The notes under the pieces: model-generated
Database searches by the model: none
What the model saw: the letters and a program-made list of their open reading frames with translations, nothing else
What the model was told of the DNA's origin: nothing
Part shown: positions 53,523 through 62,331 of the stretch, one piece after another
Position numbering within the stretch: position 1 is the stretch's first letter
Layout: every line of letters starts with the position of its first letter
Translations under genes and position numbers: made by a program
Assembly (NCBI RefSeq): GCF_003863355.1
Contig: NZ_QQWG01000019.1
Location: 23,477-87,476, forward strand
Origin: Ancylomarina euxina
GTDB taxonomy: Bacteria > Bacteroidota > Bacteroidia > Bacteroidales > Marinifilaceae
Length of the DNA stretch: 64,000 nt
Reading direction: 5' to 3'

Positions 53523-54569
53523 ATGAAAAAAACTAAATATCATATCGCCGTAACAGGGCTAAATAATACGGATAATCCCGGACCTGGGATACCAGTCATT
53601 CGGGGGCTCAGGGAAAGTAAGGATTTTGATGTTAGAATTATTGGTTTGGCCTATGAAAACCTGGAGCCAGGCATTTATATGCCTGATATGGTTGACAAAG
53701 CTTATCAGATTCCCTACCCATCATCAGGAATGAATACTTTACTTAAGAGGATAGAGTACATTCACTCCAAAGAAAGACTTGATGTTATCATACCAAATTT
53801 TGATGCAGAGCTCTACACTTTCATTCAGGCTAGGGAAAGACTTCAAAAAATAGGGATTCAGACTTTTCTCCCAACTATGGATCAGTTTGAGGAGCGGCAA
53901 AAGGCAAATCTTAGCCAGTACGGTGAGAAGTATGGGGTTAAGGTTCCATTCAGCAAGACTATTACACATAGACGCGATATTGAACAACTTAAGGATTCGT
54001 TTGAATACCCCTTGCTTGTGAAAGGTAAATTTTACGATGCCTATTTGGCTTATTCTGCTGAACAGGTGAATAGTTTTTTTAATAGAATTTCAGCAAAATG
54101 GGGAATGCCTGTCATCATTCAGGAGTTTATAAGGGGCACTGAGGTGAATGTGATTGCTCTGGGCGATGGCTTGGGAAATACAGTAGGTGCGGTTCCAATG
54201 CGTAAGCAGTATATCACTGATAAAGGGAAAGCCTGGGGAGGCATCACCATACAGAACGATAAAATGATGGAATTAACACGAGACTTGATCAGAAAGACCA
54301 AATGGCAGGGGGGAATGGAATTGGAATTGATTAAAACTAATAAAAATGAGTATTATCTTATTGAAATTAATCCCCGAATTCCTGCATGGGTCTATTTGGC
54401 TGTTGCATCTGGACAAAACCTACCCGAAGCTTTGGTAAAACTCGCTTTAGGATTGAATCCGCCACCCTTTTCAAATTATGAAGTTGGGAAAATGTTCATC
54501 CGATATTCCTACGATTTAATTGGTGACATCTCTCAATTTGGAAACTTATCGGTTAGCGGAGAAATGTAA
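53523..54569 (+). CDS. ATP-grasp-superfamily ligase
   Basis: 348 residues from ATG 53523 (a GTG at 53517 overlaps the PqqD stop). N-terminal pre-ATP-grasp domain (HIAVTGLNNTDNPGPGIPVIRGL ... VDVIIPNFDAELY-like). The ATP-grasp core then shows PLLVKGKFYDAYLAYS (ATP lysine), IIQEFIRGTEVNVIALGDG, and GGMELELIKTNKNEYYLIEINPR (metal-binding Glu and Asn). The domain order resembles carbamoyl-phosphate-synthase-like ATP-grasp proteins. Such enzymes form amide or peptide bonds via acyl phosphates. Pairing with a PqqD-like protein suggests peptide modification or ligation (inference). Confidence 0.9.
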   Translation: MKKTKYHIAVTGLNNTDNPGPGIPVIRGLRESKDFDVRIIGLAYENLEPGIYMPDMVDKAYQIPYPSSGMNTLLKRIEYIHSKERLDVIIPNFDAELYTFIQARERLQKIGIQTFLPTMDQFEERQKANLSQYGEKYGVKVPFSKTITHRRDIEQLKDSFEYPLLVKGKFYDAYLAYSAEQVNSFFNRISAKWGMPVIIQEFIRGTEVNVIALGDGLGNTVGAVPMRKQYITDKGKAWGGITIQNDKMMELTRDLIRKTKWQGGMELELIKTNKNEYYLIEINPRIPAWVYLAVASGQNLPEALVKLALGLNPPPFSNYEVGKMFIRYSYDLIGDISQFGNLSVSGEM

Positions 54570-54648
54570 GTGGAAAATTAGATTTACTCTTTGAAATAAA
54601 TAAGCCTTGTCGTTTTTTTTAAAAGAGAACAATTCAATACCCAATCAG

Positions 54649-55998
54649 ATGGAAAAATTAGAATACGAACGACCTATAATTAATAAAGTTAATGCGGGTA
54701 TGCCCGATAAATTTGGAATGAGTACTCGTGTTCCTGTCATGAGTCATATCGAAGAGGTTGCCATAAAGGACATCATGGATCAGTATGGTTCTCCTTTGTA
54801 TGTGATTTCAGAGCCTTGTATCCGCAATACTTATCGACAAGCCCAAAAAGCCTTTGCTTCTCGTTATCCGCGAGTGCAGTTCGCGTGGTCATACAAAACC
54901 AACTATCTAAACGCGGTTTGTAAAATTTTTCATTCTGAGGGAGCCTGGGCCGAAGTTGTTTCCGGATTTGAATATAGTAAAGCCGTTGAAAATGGAATTT
55001 CAGGTGATCAGATCATATTTAATGGCCCTGAAAAATCTAAGGCGGATTTAGAAAGGGCTATAAATGATGGAGCGATGGTCCATTTGGATAGTTTGGATGA
55101 ATTTTATTTTCTGGGAGAACTGGCTCAAAATCTCAATAAAAAAGCAAAGGTAGCCCTTCGAATAAATTTAGATGCGGGCATCTATCCTCAGTGGGATCGT
55201 TTTGGCTTTAACCTTGAAAATGGGGAAGCCTGGCACGTTCTCACTCGTGTCATGTTACATGATTATATGGAATTATTGGGTTTACACACTCATATGGGAA
55301 CTTATATCACTGCCGTAAGTGCATATGCTATTGCGGCAAAAAAAATGGCTGACTTGGCTATTCGCTTGTTTCGAAAGTTTAACCATAGTGTTAAGTATCT
55401 TGATTTGGGCGGTGGCTTTGCATCGAAAAACACCCTCAAGGGTGCTTACCTTCCTGGCTCAGACACTTGTCCGTCTTTCGATGATTATGCTGAAGCCTTA
55501 ACCTCTGCTTTGCTTGCCAGTGAATTACCTCCAGAAAGACTTCCTCTTCTGATTTTAGAGTGTGGTAGGGCCTTGGTTGATGATGCCGGTTTTATATTGG
55601 GACGTGTTTTGGCAAACAAGCGCTTGGTGGATGGACGCAGGGCAACGGTGATTGATGTCGGCGTAAATATGCTTTTTACCTCTTTCTGGTATGAGCATGA
55701 CGTACTGCCAACTCGATTGAAATCGGAACAAACAGAAAATACGACGATTTATGGGCCGCTTTGTATGAATATAGATGTGATACGGGAAGCCGTTCAATTT
55801 CCTCTTCTTCAAAGAGGTGATGCTGTGGTTATTCCACGTATTGGAGCCTATAATATGACCCAATGGATGCAATTTATAAAGCTAAGACCTCCTGTTTTGC
55901 TGATTGATGAGGATCGAAAAGTACACCTCATTCGAAAGCAAGAAACCTATGAACAGTTCAATGCAATGGAAACGATTCCTGAGCATCTTAAAACATAA
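54649..55998 (+). CDS. Diaminopimelate-decarboxylase-like PLP enzyme (fold III)
   Basis: 449 residues from ATG 54649 (an upstream TTG at 54607 adds 14 unlikely residues). Alanine-racemase-type barrel: PLP lysine in AWSYKTNYL (K83), HTHMGTYI, glycine loop DLGGGFAS (~253-258), ECGRALVDDAGF (~303) and the second-domain YGPLCMNIDV with the active-site Cys. This matches LysA-family basic amino acid decarboxylases, but the sequence is divergent and sits outside any lysine operon. It may decarboxylate or racemise an amino-acid-like building block. Its stop overlaps the next start (TAATG). Confidence 0.88.
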   Translation: MEKLEYERPIINKVNAGMPDKFGMSTRVPVMSHIEEVAIKDIMDQYGSPLYVISEPCIRNTYRQAQKAFASRYPRVQFAWSYKTNYLNAVCKIFHSEGAWAEVVSGFEYSKAVENGISGDQIIFNGPEKSKADLERAINDGAMVHLDSLDEFYFLGELAQNLNKKAKVALRINLDAGIYPQWDRFGFNLENGEAWHVLTRVMLHDYMELLGLHTHMGTYITAVSAYAIAAKKMADLAIRLFRKFNHSVKYLDLGGGFASKNTLKGAYLPGSDTCPSFDDYAEALTSALLASELPPERLPLLILECGRALVDDAGFILGRVLANKRLVDGRRATVIDVGVNMLFTSFWYEHDVLPTRLKSEQTENTTIYGPLCMNIDVIREAVQFPLLQRGDAVVIPRIGAYNMTQWMQFIKLRPPVLLIDEDRKVHLIRKQETYEQFNAMETIPEHLKT

Positions 55999-58220
55999 TG
56001 GGAACGTATAAAAAGAACATATTATTTTTGGGAGAGGCCATCCTAAACAGTTATGCTCAGGTGTTTTTTTCACGAAACAAAACCTTTGCCTTACTGCTGC
56101 TTTTGGTTAGTTTTTTCGATATCTGGGCTGGGGTAGCCGGGCTGATTTCATTGGTGGCGGCAAATGTCATTGCTTTTATAATGGGGTTTTCCCCATTTTA
56201 TATCAAAGATGGCACCTATGGTTTTAATAGCCTCCTGGTTGGATTGGGGATAGGTTTGTATTTTCAGCCAGGTATTGAAATTGCTTTACTTGTTATCCTG
56301 TCCTCAGTTTTAACACTATTCATCGGACTGTTTCTACAGGGAGTGCTTACAAAATATGCCTTACCTTTTTTAAGTGTTCCTTTTTTGTTAGGTCTATGGA
56401 TGATTATGATGGCCAATAGTGATCTAAGCACTCTTGGTATTAGTGAAAGAGGTATTTATGAAGCCAATGAATTTTATGATATTGGGGGGCAGTCTCTGGT
56501 AAATCTATATCATAGTATTCAAAATTGGGAATTGCATGCTTCGGTATCTATTTTTCTTAAATCGCTTGGTGCCATTTTTTTTCAAAGTAATTGGCTGGCC
56601 GGCCTACTCATTCTCTTAGGCTTACTTTTTTATTCCCGAATCGCCTTTACACTTGCGATATTTGGATTCTATGTCGCTTATTTCTTCTATGGCCTGATTG
56701 GGGCAAATATCAACGAGTTGAGTTATACTTATATTGGGTTTAATTTTATTTTAACTTCAATAGCTCTGGGCGGATTTTATATTATTCCATCCTTTTACTC
56801 CTATTTATGGATAGTGCTTCTTTTGCCAATAGTGGTATTAATTACCCTAAGTAGCATGCAGTGGTTTGCACCTTATAGGCTATCCATTTATGCACTTCCG
56901 TTTAATGTGGTTACACTTCTATTCTTATATATATTAAAATTGAGATATAAGCCTAATGCGAACTTGCAGGAGGTAAGCGTGCAGCACAATTCCCCCGAAA
57001 AGAATTTGTATTTCTTTAGAAATAATGCCCTTCGAATAGCCTCCATAGGATTACCAGATTTTCAGTTGCCTTTTATTGGAGAATGGACGGTTACCCAGGC
57101 TCATGATGGGGAATACACACATAAAGATGAATGGCGTCATGCCTGGGATTTTGCCATTGTAGATGATGAGGACAAACAGTATAAGAAACAGGGTAATCTT
57201 GTAGATGATTACTACTGTTACAATAAAATGATCTTGTGCCCAGCTGATGGGGAGGTCGTAAATATTCTGGATGGTGTTTCGGATAATGAAATAGGCGAAG
57301 TCAATTTAGATCAGAATTGGGGAAATAGCTTGGTCATTCATCATCACAGTGGCATTTATTCTCAGTTGAGTCACTTCAGGGAAGATAGTTTTAAGGTGAA
57401 AAAGGGAGATCTTGTAAAAAAAGGGGACATACTGGGAACCTGCGGTAATTCAGGAAGGTCACCCTTTCCTCACATCCACTTTCAGTTTCAAACGACTCCC
57501 TACATTGGTTCGTCCACTTTAGAGCTTGCTCTGCCTCATTATATGGAGCGAATAGAGAAGCAAGTTGTGCTTAAATCGTATGCTAAGCCTGCAAAATCGG
57601 CTAAACTACTTAGAGGTGAAGCTCACCCTTTATTGGTTCAATCTTTGGGATTTCAGGCGGGACAGAAGTTTAGCTTCGAGGTGCTAGCAGGGAGTGATCA
57701 GAGAAAGGTTTTTGAGCAAAATAAATGGGATTTTGAAGTGAAGTCGGACACATTGGCCAATACCTACCTATATTGTAGTTCTACTCATTCAAGGGCGTAT
57801 TTTAGTTTGGAGGCTAATGTTTTGCAGTTCCATAATTATTTAGGGAATAGACGTTCTCTTCTGTATTATCTGTACCTGTCTTGCTATAAAGTTTACCTGG
57901 GTTTCTACCCAAATTTGAATGTAGAGGCAGAATTACCTCCCAACCTGATTTATGGGGCGAGAAACCTCTTTGTTCAGGATTTTATAGCTCCATTCTACAT
58001 TTATCTGCGTTCGGAGTATCAAATGAATTATTTGAATAAAACGGATGGAATAAGTTCCGAAAAAATTGAACTGGAATCTAAAGTGATTTGTAGTTATCCT
58101 AATAAGAAGGAGTATTTGAAAACTGAAATTAGTGTTGAAAGTGGAGCTTCACTACGAATTAAGATTCATAAAAAAGGTAAAATACTGGAAATAAGATGTG
58201 GAAATATGCAAGCATATTAA
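55998..58220 (+). CDS. Urea-transporter-like membrane domain fused to M23 (LytM) metallopeptidase
   Basis: 740 residues. Residues ~1-315: about ten hydrophobic helices with urea-transporter signatures (FINPxxG-like; FYIKDGTYGFNSLLVGLGIG, and a second repeat ending YTYIGFNFILTSIALGGFYI). Residues ~360-520: M23 domain with EWRHAWDFAI (H~380, D~383), DYYCYNKMILCPADGEVV, NWGNSLVIHH, YSQLSHF, and zinc ligand HIHFQF (~492-494). The H-x-x-D spacing differs from the common HxxxD. Residues ~530-740: beta-rich C-terminal part. Such UT-M23 fusions exist in other bacteria I know of only generically. The M23 part would be periplasmic. Overlaps the next gene by 25 bases. Confidence 0.87.
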   Translation: MGTYKKNILFLGEAILNSYAQVFFSRNKTFALLLLLVSFFDIWAGVAGLISLVAANVIAFIMGFSPFYIKDGTYGFNSLLVGLGIGLYFQPGIEIALLVILSSVLTLFIGLFLQGVLTKYALPFLSVPFLLGLWMIMMANSDLSTLGISERGIYEANEFYDIGGQSLVNLYHSIQNWELHASVSIFLKSLGAIFFQSNWLAGLLILLGLLFYSRIAFTLAIFGFYVAYFFYGLIGANINELSYTYIGFNFILTSIALGGFYIIPSFYSYLWIVLLLPIVVLITLSSMQWFAPYRLSIYALPFNVVTLLFLYILKLRYKPNANLQEVSVQHNSPEKNLYFFRNNALRIASIGLPDFQLPFIGEWTVTQAHDGEYTHKDEWRHAWDFAIVDDEDKQYKKQGNLVDDYYCYNKMILCPADGEVVNILDGVSDNEIGEVNLDQNWGNSLVIHHHSGIYSQLSHFREDSFKVKKGDLVKKGDILGTCGNSGRSPFPHIHFQFQTTPYIGSSTLELALPHYMERIEKQVVLKSYAKPAKSAKLLRGEAHPLLVQSLGFQAGQKFSFEVLAGSDQRKVFEQNKWDFEVKSDTLANTYLYCSSTHSRAYFSLEANVLQFHNYLGNRRSLLYYLYLSCYKVYLGFYPNLNVEAELPPNLIYGARNLFVQDFIAPFYIYLRSEYQMNYLNKTDGISSEKIELESKVICSYPNKKEYLKTEISVESGASLRIKIHKKGKILEIRCGNMQAY

Positions 58221-59509
58221 TTTTGGCTATTTTGATTAGCTCATTAGTTCATGCTCAGAAAACTTTGAGCGTTAGTAAGGTGAACATGGAAACTTACGCC
58301 CTTTATCAAAAACAGGAATGGAAACAATTGATTATGGTCGGTGAAAATTCCATTAAACAAGGTATTGACTTTTACCTCTTACGTTTGCGAATGGGTATAG
58401 CCTATTACGAGTTGGAGAAGTATCGCAAATCAGCTGTCCTTTTTAAAGATTTATATCGTCAAAATCCTGAGGATGCAAGTGTAAAAGAGTATTTGTATTT
58501 TTCTTATCTTCTTGGTGGTAGAAGCATGGATGCCAGGCGTCTGCAAAACGATTTAGCCCAATCTATTCGCGATAAATACGATATAGATAAAATAAAGCTT
58601 ATTTCTGGAATTTATGCTGAAACCAAATATGAATTTCTGGATGATTATGCCATTGATTCCGACCAAATTCAACAACAAACGGTTCGCAATCAATTTCATC
58701 ATTATAGTGTGGGGTTAAATCATCAGCTGGGCAAAAGAACTGAGATATTGCACGCCTATAGCCGCGTAGATTTAAAGAATTCTATCGTGTCGGAGGGCTT
58801 CCATTTTAACGAAAAGGTCAAGCAAAATCAATATTACCTGAAGAGCTCTTTTCAAATAGACTGGGGAACTGAGCTGGCTCTTGCAGGACATTGGGTACAG
58901 ACAAAGGTGAAAGGATATCAATTAAACGCAAATGGTGATGGACGAAATGGAGCTGTAGGATCTGCTCTTGAAATTGCTCCCTATGCTATCAGTCAAAACA
59001 GTTTTGTTGGTTATTTGGGGCTTCATCAGGAACTATCCAATTGGAAGGTGAATCTTGGACTATTGTATTCTAATATGGATGATTTGACTCGTTGGCAGCA
59101 AGAGGTATCTGTTCATTTTTATCCTCAGGGGAATCTTAAGTTTTATTTGCTAGCTAGTTTTACCAATCAGTTGGAGGAGAAACTGGAAAGAGGCTGGTTG
59201 AATCGTAGATATTGGAAAGGCGGAGCAGGTTTTCAATTAGCAAAAAATACCTGGGCACAAGTGGGATATAGTTTTGGAGATATGTTCAAGCATGTAGAGA
59301 ACGAAGGGTATTCTGTATTTAATGGCGTAAACTTGATAAAAAACAAAAAAGAGATAAGTCTCTATCAATATCTGGTTAAAGGAAAGTTGAACCTATTTCT
59401 TCTGTATCAAAATCAGAAAGAAAGAAACGGCTATATAATAAACGATAAGATAAATCGTCAGGACATTAATGTACAATCGATAACTGGAGGAATAACATGG
59501 AACTTTTAA
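58196..59509 (+). CDS. Outer-membrane protein: N-terminal TPR-like region and C-terminal beta-barrel
   Basis: 437 residues, signal peptide ~1-20 (SSLVHAQ). Residues ~25-115 contain a TPR-like pair (LLRLRMGIAYYELEKYRKSAVLFKDLYRQNP, next YLYFSYLLGGRSMDARR). From ~140 to the end there are alternating amphipathic strands (HYSVGLNHQLGKRTEILHAY, TWAQVGYSFGDMF) and the chain ends NF, as expected for an outer-membrane barrel. It could be the outer-membrane exit or anchoring component of this operon. Overlaps the final gene by 13 bases. Confidence 0.78.
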   Translation: MWKYASILILAILISSLVHAQKTLSVSKVNMETYALYQKQEWKQLIMVGENSIKQGIDFYLLRLRMGIAYYELEKYRKSAVLFKDLYRQNPEDASVKEYLYFSYLLGGRSMDARRLQNDLAQSIRDKYDIDKIKLISGIYAETKYEFLDDYAIDSDQIQQQTVRNQFHHYSVGLNHQLGKRTEILHAYSRVDLKNSIVSEGFHFNEKVKQNQYYLKSSFQIDWGTELALAGHWVQTKVKGYQLNANGDGRNGAVGSALEIAPYAISQNSFVGYLGLHQELSNWKVNLGLLYSNMDDLTRWQQEVSVHFYPQGNLKFYLLASFTNQLEEKLERGWLNRRYWKGGAGFQLAKNTWAQVGYSFGDMFKHVENEGYSVFNGVNLIKNKKEISLYQYLVKGKLNLFLLYQNQKERNGYIINDKINRQDINVQSITGGITWNF

Positions 59510-60141
59510 GGATAATAAAACACGTATCATTCAATTTTCTTATTTTGTTAATGGTGTGCAGCAAGTTGTCAGGACAAGACTTTAAGACTGTTAGAACAGC
59601 TTTTGAGAAAAGTTATGAATATGAGAAGGAAGGCGACTTTTCGCATGCTCTTGATCAGTTGAAAGAAGTTTATGACGAGGATTCGTATGAAATTAACTTG
59701 CGTTTAGGCTGGCTCAATTATCAGGCAGGTGTATTTATTGAGTCTATTGCGCATTATCAGCGTGCGATTAACCTGAAGCCCTATGCTGAAGAAGCAAAAT
59801 TTGGTTTGGTATTGCCCAAAGCCGCTATTGGAAAATGGGCTGAGGTAACAAATCTTTACAAAGAAATACTAGAGATATCGCCAAACCAAACCGTGGCTAA
59901 TTACCGATTGGGATTGATCTATTATGGACAGGAAGCCTATGAAAAAGCACATATTCACTTTAAAAAAGTAGTTGATTTGTACCCTTTTAAATACGATGCC
60001 CTTATTATGCTGGCATGGACGAATTATCGTATGGGAAAAAGTCGTGAGGCCTTAATCCTTTTCGAAAAATGCCTGTGGTATTTTCCTCAGGATCCTTCTG
60101 CTCTTGAAGGACTCAGATTATTGGGGGCTGATGCCAACTGA
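59497..60141 (+). CDS. Exported TPR protein, last gene of the PqqD/ATP-grasp operon
   Basis: 214 residues, signal peptide ~1-25 (KLSGQD). Four to five TPR units: YEYEKEGDFSHALDQLKEVY, LRLGWLNYQAGVFIESIAHYQRAI, VANYRLGLIYYGQEAYEKAHIHF, ALIMLAWTNYRMGKSREALILFE. Likely periplasmic adaptor working with the TPR part of the preceding outer-membrane protein. Directly after it comes a decayed kinase remnant and a terminator. Confidence 0.83.
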   Translation: MELLRIIKHVSFNFLILLMVCSKLSGQDFKTVRTAFEKSYEYEKEGDFSHALDQLKEVYDEDSYEINLRLGWLNYQAGVFIESIAHYQRAINLKPYAEEAKFGLVLPKAAIGKWAEVTNLYKEILEISPNQTVANYRLGLIYYGQEAYEKAHIHFKKVVDLYPFKYDALIMLAWTNYRMGKSREALILFEKCLWYFPQDPSALEGLRLLGADAN

Positions 60142-60235
60142 TTTTTTTTAAATGTGGTTTAAGCCAAATCCTTCTTTTTGCTTGTAGTGTAATCTGCTAG
60201 AATCAAGTTGCAAGCACAACTTAGTTGATTATATA

Positions 60236-60375
60236 GGAGAGAAATGTACAGGCTTAGCTTAATCCTTTGTCACGAATTTGTCCAGAAAAACTTTGGCGCT
60301 ATTTGGTGCGAGAGTGAAATAGGAAAGGGCACAAGCTTCTTTTTTACCATCCCTTGTGAGAAACGGAAGGTTTAG
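60236..60375 (+). pseudogene. Remnant of a sensor kinase gene 3' end
   Basis: Positions 60265-60375 equal the last 37 codons (LCHEFVQKNFGAIWCESEIG and onward, including TAG) of the kinase at 46477. Upstream, GGAGAGAAATGTACAGGCTT still aligns with that gene's GEKGTGLGL codons but carries substitutions and a deletion. So a paralogous kinase gene once ended here, or this end was copied here. No promoter or start: non-functional. Confidence 0.88.
60265..60375 (+). repeat. 111-bp exact direct repeat, copy B
   Basis: Exact match of 50011-50121; start-to-start distance 10,254 bases. The following ~65 bases align with 50122-50190 with many substitutions. Confidence 0.95.
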
Positions 60376-60416
60376 TCTGAGATCTGAGTGTTTTAATTTA
60401 GCCGATGATTCAATAC

Positions 60417-60446
60417 ATCCCAAACCTCAAAAGTTTGGGATTTTTT
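60417..60446 (+). terminator. Intrinsic terminator after the kinase remnant
   Basis: CCCAAAC (60419-60425) / GTTTGGG (60433-60439) then A and 6 T. It probably terminates the 53278-60141 operon. Homologous to the weaker hairpin at 50163-50190. Confidence 0.8.
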
Positions 60447-60457
60447 ATTGGTTTTAA

Positions 60458-60670
60458 TTATAACCCTAAATACATGGAGAAAGCAATAATTCCCATAATG
60501 GCAATTATAAAGACATAAGCGTAGGGGCTAGCAAAGTTCAGGGTCCAACCTCTCATAGGATCTTGCTTAGGAACACGTATCCTGGGGTCTTTGGGATTAT
60601 AATAAAAAACACCTCGCCAATTTGCGGGGTTTCTATCCATAGGATCGTTAAAATTATTTTTTGCGTTCAT
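60458..60670 (-). CDS. DUF5808-domain small membrane protein
   Basis: 70 residues. The N-terminal part has NPANWRGVFYYNPKDPRIRVPKQDPMRGWTLN-type sequence: the W-K/R-G-x-x-Y-x-N-P-x-D-P-R-x-x-V-P pattern of DUF5808. One C-terminal transmembrane helix follows (~48-68). Family function unknown. It is followed in the same direction by nothing within 60 bases and lies convergent to the operon end. Confidence 0.82.
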   Translation of the reverse strand: MNAKNNFNDPMDRNPANWRGVFYYNPKDPRIRVPKQDPMRGWTLNFASPYAYVFIIAIMGIIAFSMYLGL

Positions 60671-60829
60671 GATCTGTAATATTTATTGGGTTTAAAACTA
60701 ATCGGGTTGACTAAATTAATCAATTTATATGGCATGTCGTATATCCCAAGAGTCGTTTTTATTGTAAAGCTAAATTTAGAATAAGTTTAGAATAATGCTT
60801 GTGTTTTATTCGAAATAAAATACAAGAAA

Positions 60830-60853
60830 AGGCGACCCAATTGAGCCGCCTTT
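60830..60853 (-). terminator. Terminator after the DUF3360 gene
   Basis: On the minus strand, GGCGGCTC / GGGTCGCC (two mismatches) followed by TTTTCTTG, 27 bases past the stop codon. An adjacent AT hairpin GTTTTATT / AATAAAAT lies at 60802-60820. Confidence 0.55.
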
Positions 60854-60879
60854 AAAATATTACAAATATCGTGTTTGGT

Positions 60880-62331
60880 TTAGAAAATACCCGGAATACC
60901 TGGTAGTTGACCAACCATGGCTAGAGATACAATACAGATGATAAACATAGCACCTGGAATAATTAGTTTCTCTTTTAAAGATAATTCTTTAGCACGCTCG
61001 CGGTCACCAATGAGTCCCATATTATCAAGAAGCATAGTGAAAGCCCATCCAAATACAGGATTTACAAAGGCACAAGCGAAAATACAAGTTCCCGCACTAA
61101 GAGAATCTTTGTGCTTGTGAACCATCTGCATTCCTGCCTCTAATAGAGGTAAGAAAACACCTACGATCAATGCGACTCTTAAAACAGGTTCCCACATAGC
61201 TAAATCCATAGGATAACCAAGAACAGAAGCCAGTACACAAAGGATAGCCGTTAGAACAGCACCTCCAGGAATAGGACGCTTAGCAATAGCAGCAGGAATC
61301 ATATAGGTTCCCCATGAAGAGGCGATATTACCACCACCTAATGCAACACCAATAACCTGGCGAATAGAAGCGACAGTCATGGTATCATCCACATCCATAA
61401 GAACACTTTTAGCCTTTTTAGGGTAATTTAACTCCTGGAAAACACGGTGTCCTAAATAGTCAGGCGTCCACATGGCAACAGCAAGAATAGCGAAAGGAAT
61501 CACAGCTATAAAGTGACCCAAATTAGGCAAACCAAGCTTCCATCCTGTATCTTCACCCCACCACCACATAGGATTCATATGAGGAAGCCCAGGTTCAGTA
61601 GTAAAAGCGAAATCAGCTCCCATCGTAAAGGCAATAACACCAGCTAGTGCAGAACAAAGTGGAATCGCTAACCAGCGCTTGTTAACACGCGCCAAGTAGG
61701 CATAAATCAAAATGGTGACACCAATAACGGCAAAAGATAAGGCATTAATACCCGTACCCGATGACCAAATTTCTAGTTTGCTAATCTGACCGATTAGTCC
61801 AACAGCACCTAAGTAGATGAGGAGACCACCACGAACACCAACACCTGTTAGGTTCATCAATTTGGAACCTCCTTTGGTAATACTTAATGTTAGTCCAAAA
61901 ACCCCAATTAAAATACCCAAAGCAAGAGGATGTCCTCCAGCGGCAGCAATAATTGGAATAAGCGGTATCATAGGACCATGAGTTCCGGCAAGGTTAGCTG
62001 TTGGGTTTAGGATGGCCGAAAAAAGAAGGACAAAAATACCACCTGCAATCAGAAGTTCGTAACGAACGTTCTCTGCAACAAAATCGGGAGTTAGTCCGAA
62101 TTGAGCAGCAAATACAGCAACCATTGCGGTTACCATCACCACTTTACCAATAGTGGCTGCAAGAGCTGGAACCAAGTCTTCCAGTTCGATGTTGAAATCT
62201 CTGAATGGCAGGTGAATGCGCCAGCGTCTGAGTTTCATAATGATTAATTCGTGTTCAAGATACTCTTCTCGACTCTCGAATTCGTTCGCTTTTTTACGTT
62301 GCGATTTGTAGGATTTTTGATCTTCCTGCAT
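60880..62331 (-). CDS. DUF3360-family inner-membrane permease
   Basis: 483 residues. N-terminal cytoplasmic segment with FESREEYLEHELIIMKLRRWRIHLPFRDFNIELEDLVPA-type family opening, then ~12-13 hydrophobic helices with Gly/Pro-rich pairs (LNPTANLAGTHGPMIPLIP, IGVALGGGNIASSWGTYMIP) resembling the SulP/NCS2-type 7+7 fold. DUF3360 proteins are known from marine gammaproteobacteria and Bacteroidota; substrate not established, though anions or nucleobases would suit the fold. Single-gene unit preceded by a 900-base gene-free region. Confidence 0.88.
   Translation of the reverse strand: MQEDQKSYKSQRKKANEFESREEYLEHELIIMKLRRWRIHLPFRDFNIELEDLVPALAATIGKVVMVTAMVAVFAAQFGLTPDFVAENVRYELLIAGGIFVLLFSAILNPTANLAGTHGPMIPLIPIIAAAGGHPLALGILIGVFGLTLSITKGGSKLMNLTGVGVRGGLLIYLGAVGLIGQISKLEIWSSGTGINALSFAVIGVTILIYAYLARVNKRWLAIPLCSALAGVIAFTMGADFAFTTEPGLPHMNPMWWWGEDTGWKLGLPNLGHFIAVIPFAILAVAMWTPDYLGHRVFQELNYPKKAKSVLMDVDDTMTVASIRQVIGVALGGGNIASSWGTYMIPAAIAKRPIPGGAVLTAILCVLASVLGYPMDLAMWEPVLRVALIVGVFLPLLEAGMQMVHKHKDSLSAGTCIFACAFVNPVFGWAFTMLLDNMGLIGDRERAKELSLKEKLIIPGAMFIICIVSLAMVGQLPGIPGIF

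Noticed and set aside
50122..60264. Block between the 111-bp repeats as a classical integrative element
   Set aside because: No integrase, relaxase or transposase gene is present between or beside the repeats, and the repeat lies in a protein-coding 3' end rather than a tRNA; recombination or gene conversion is the safer reading.
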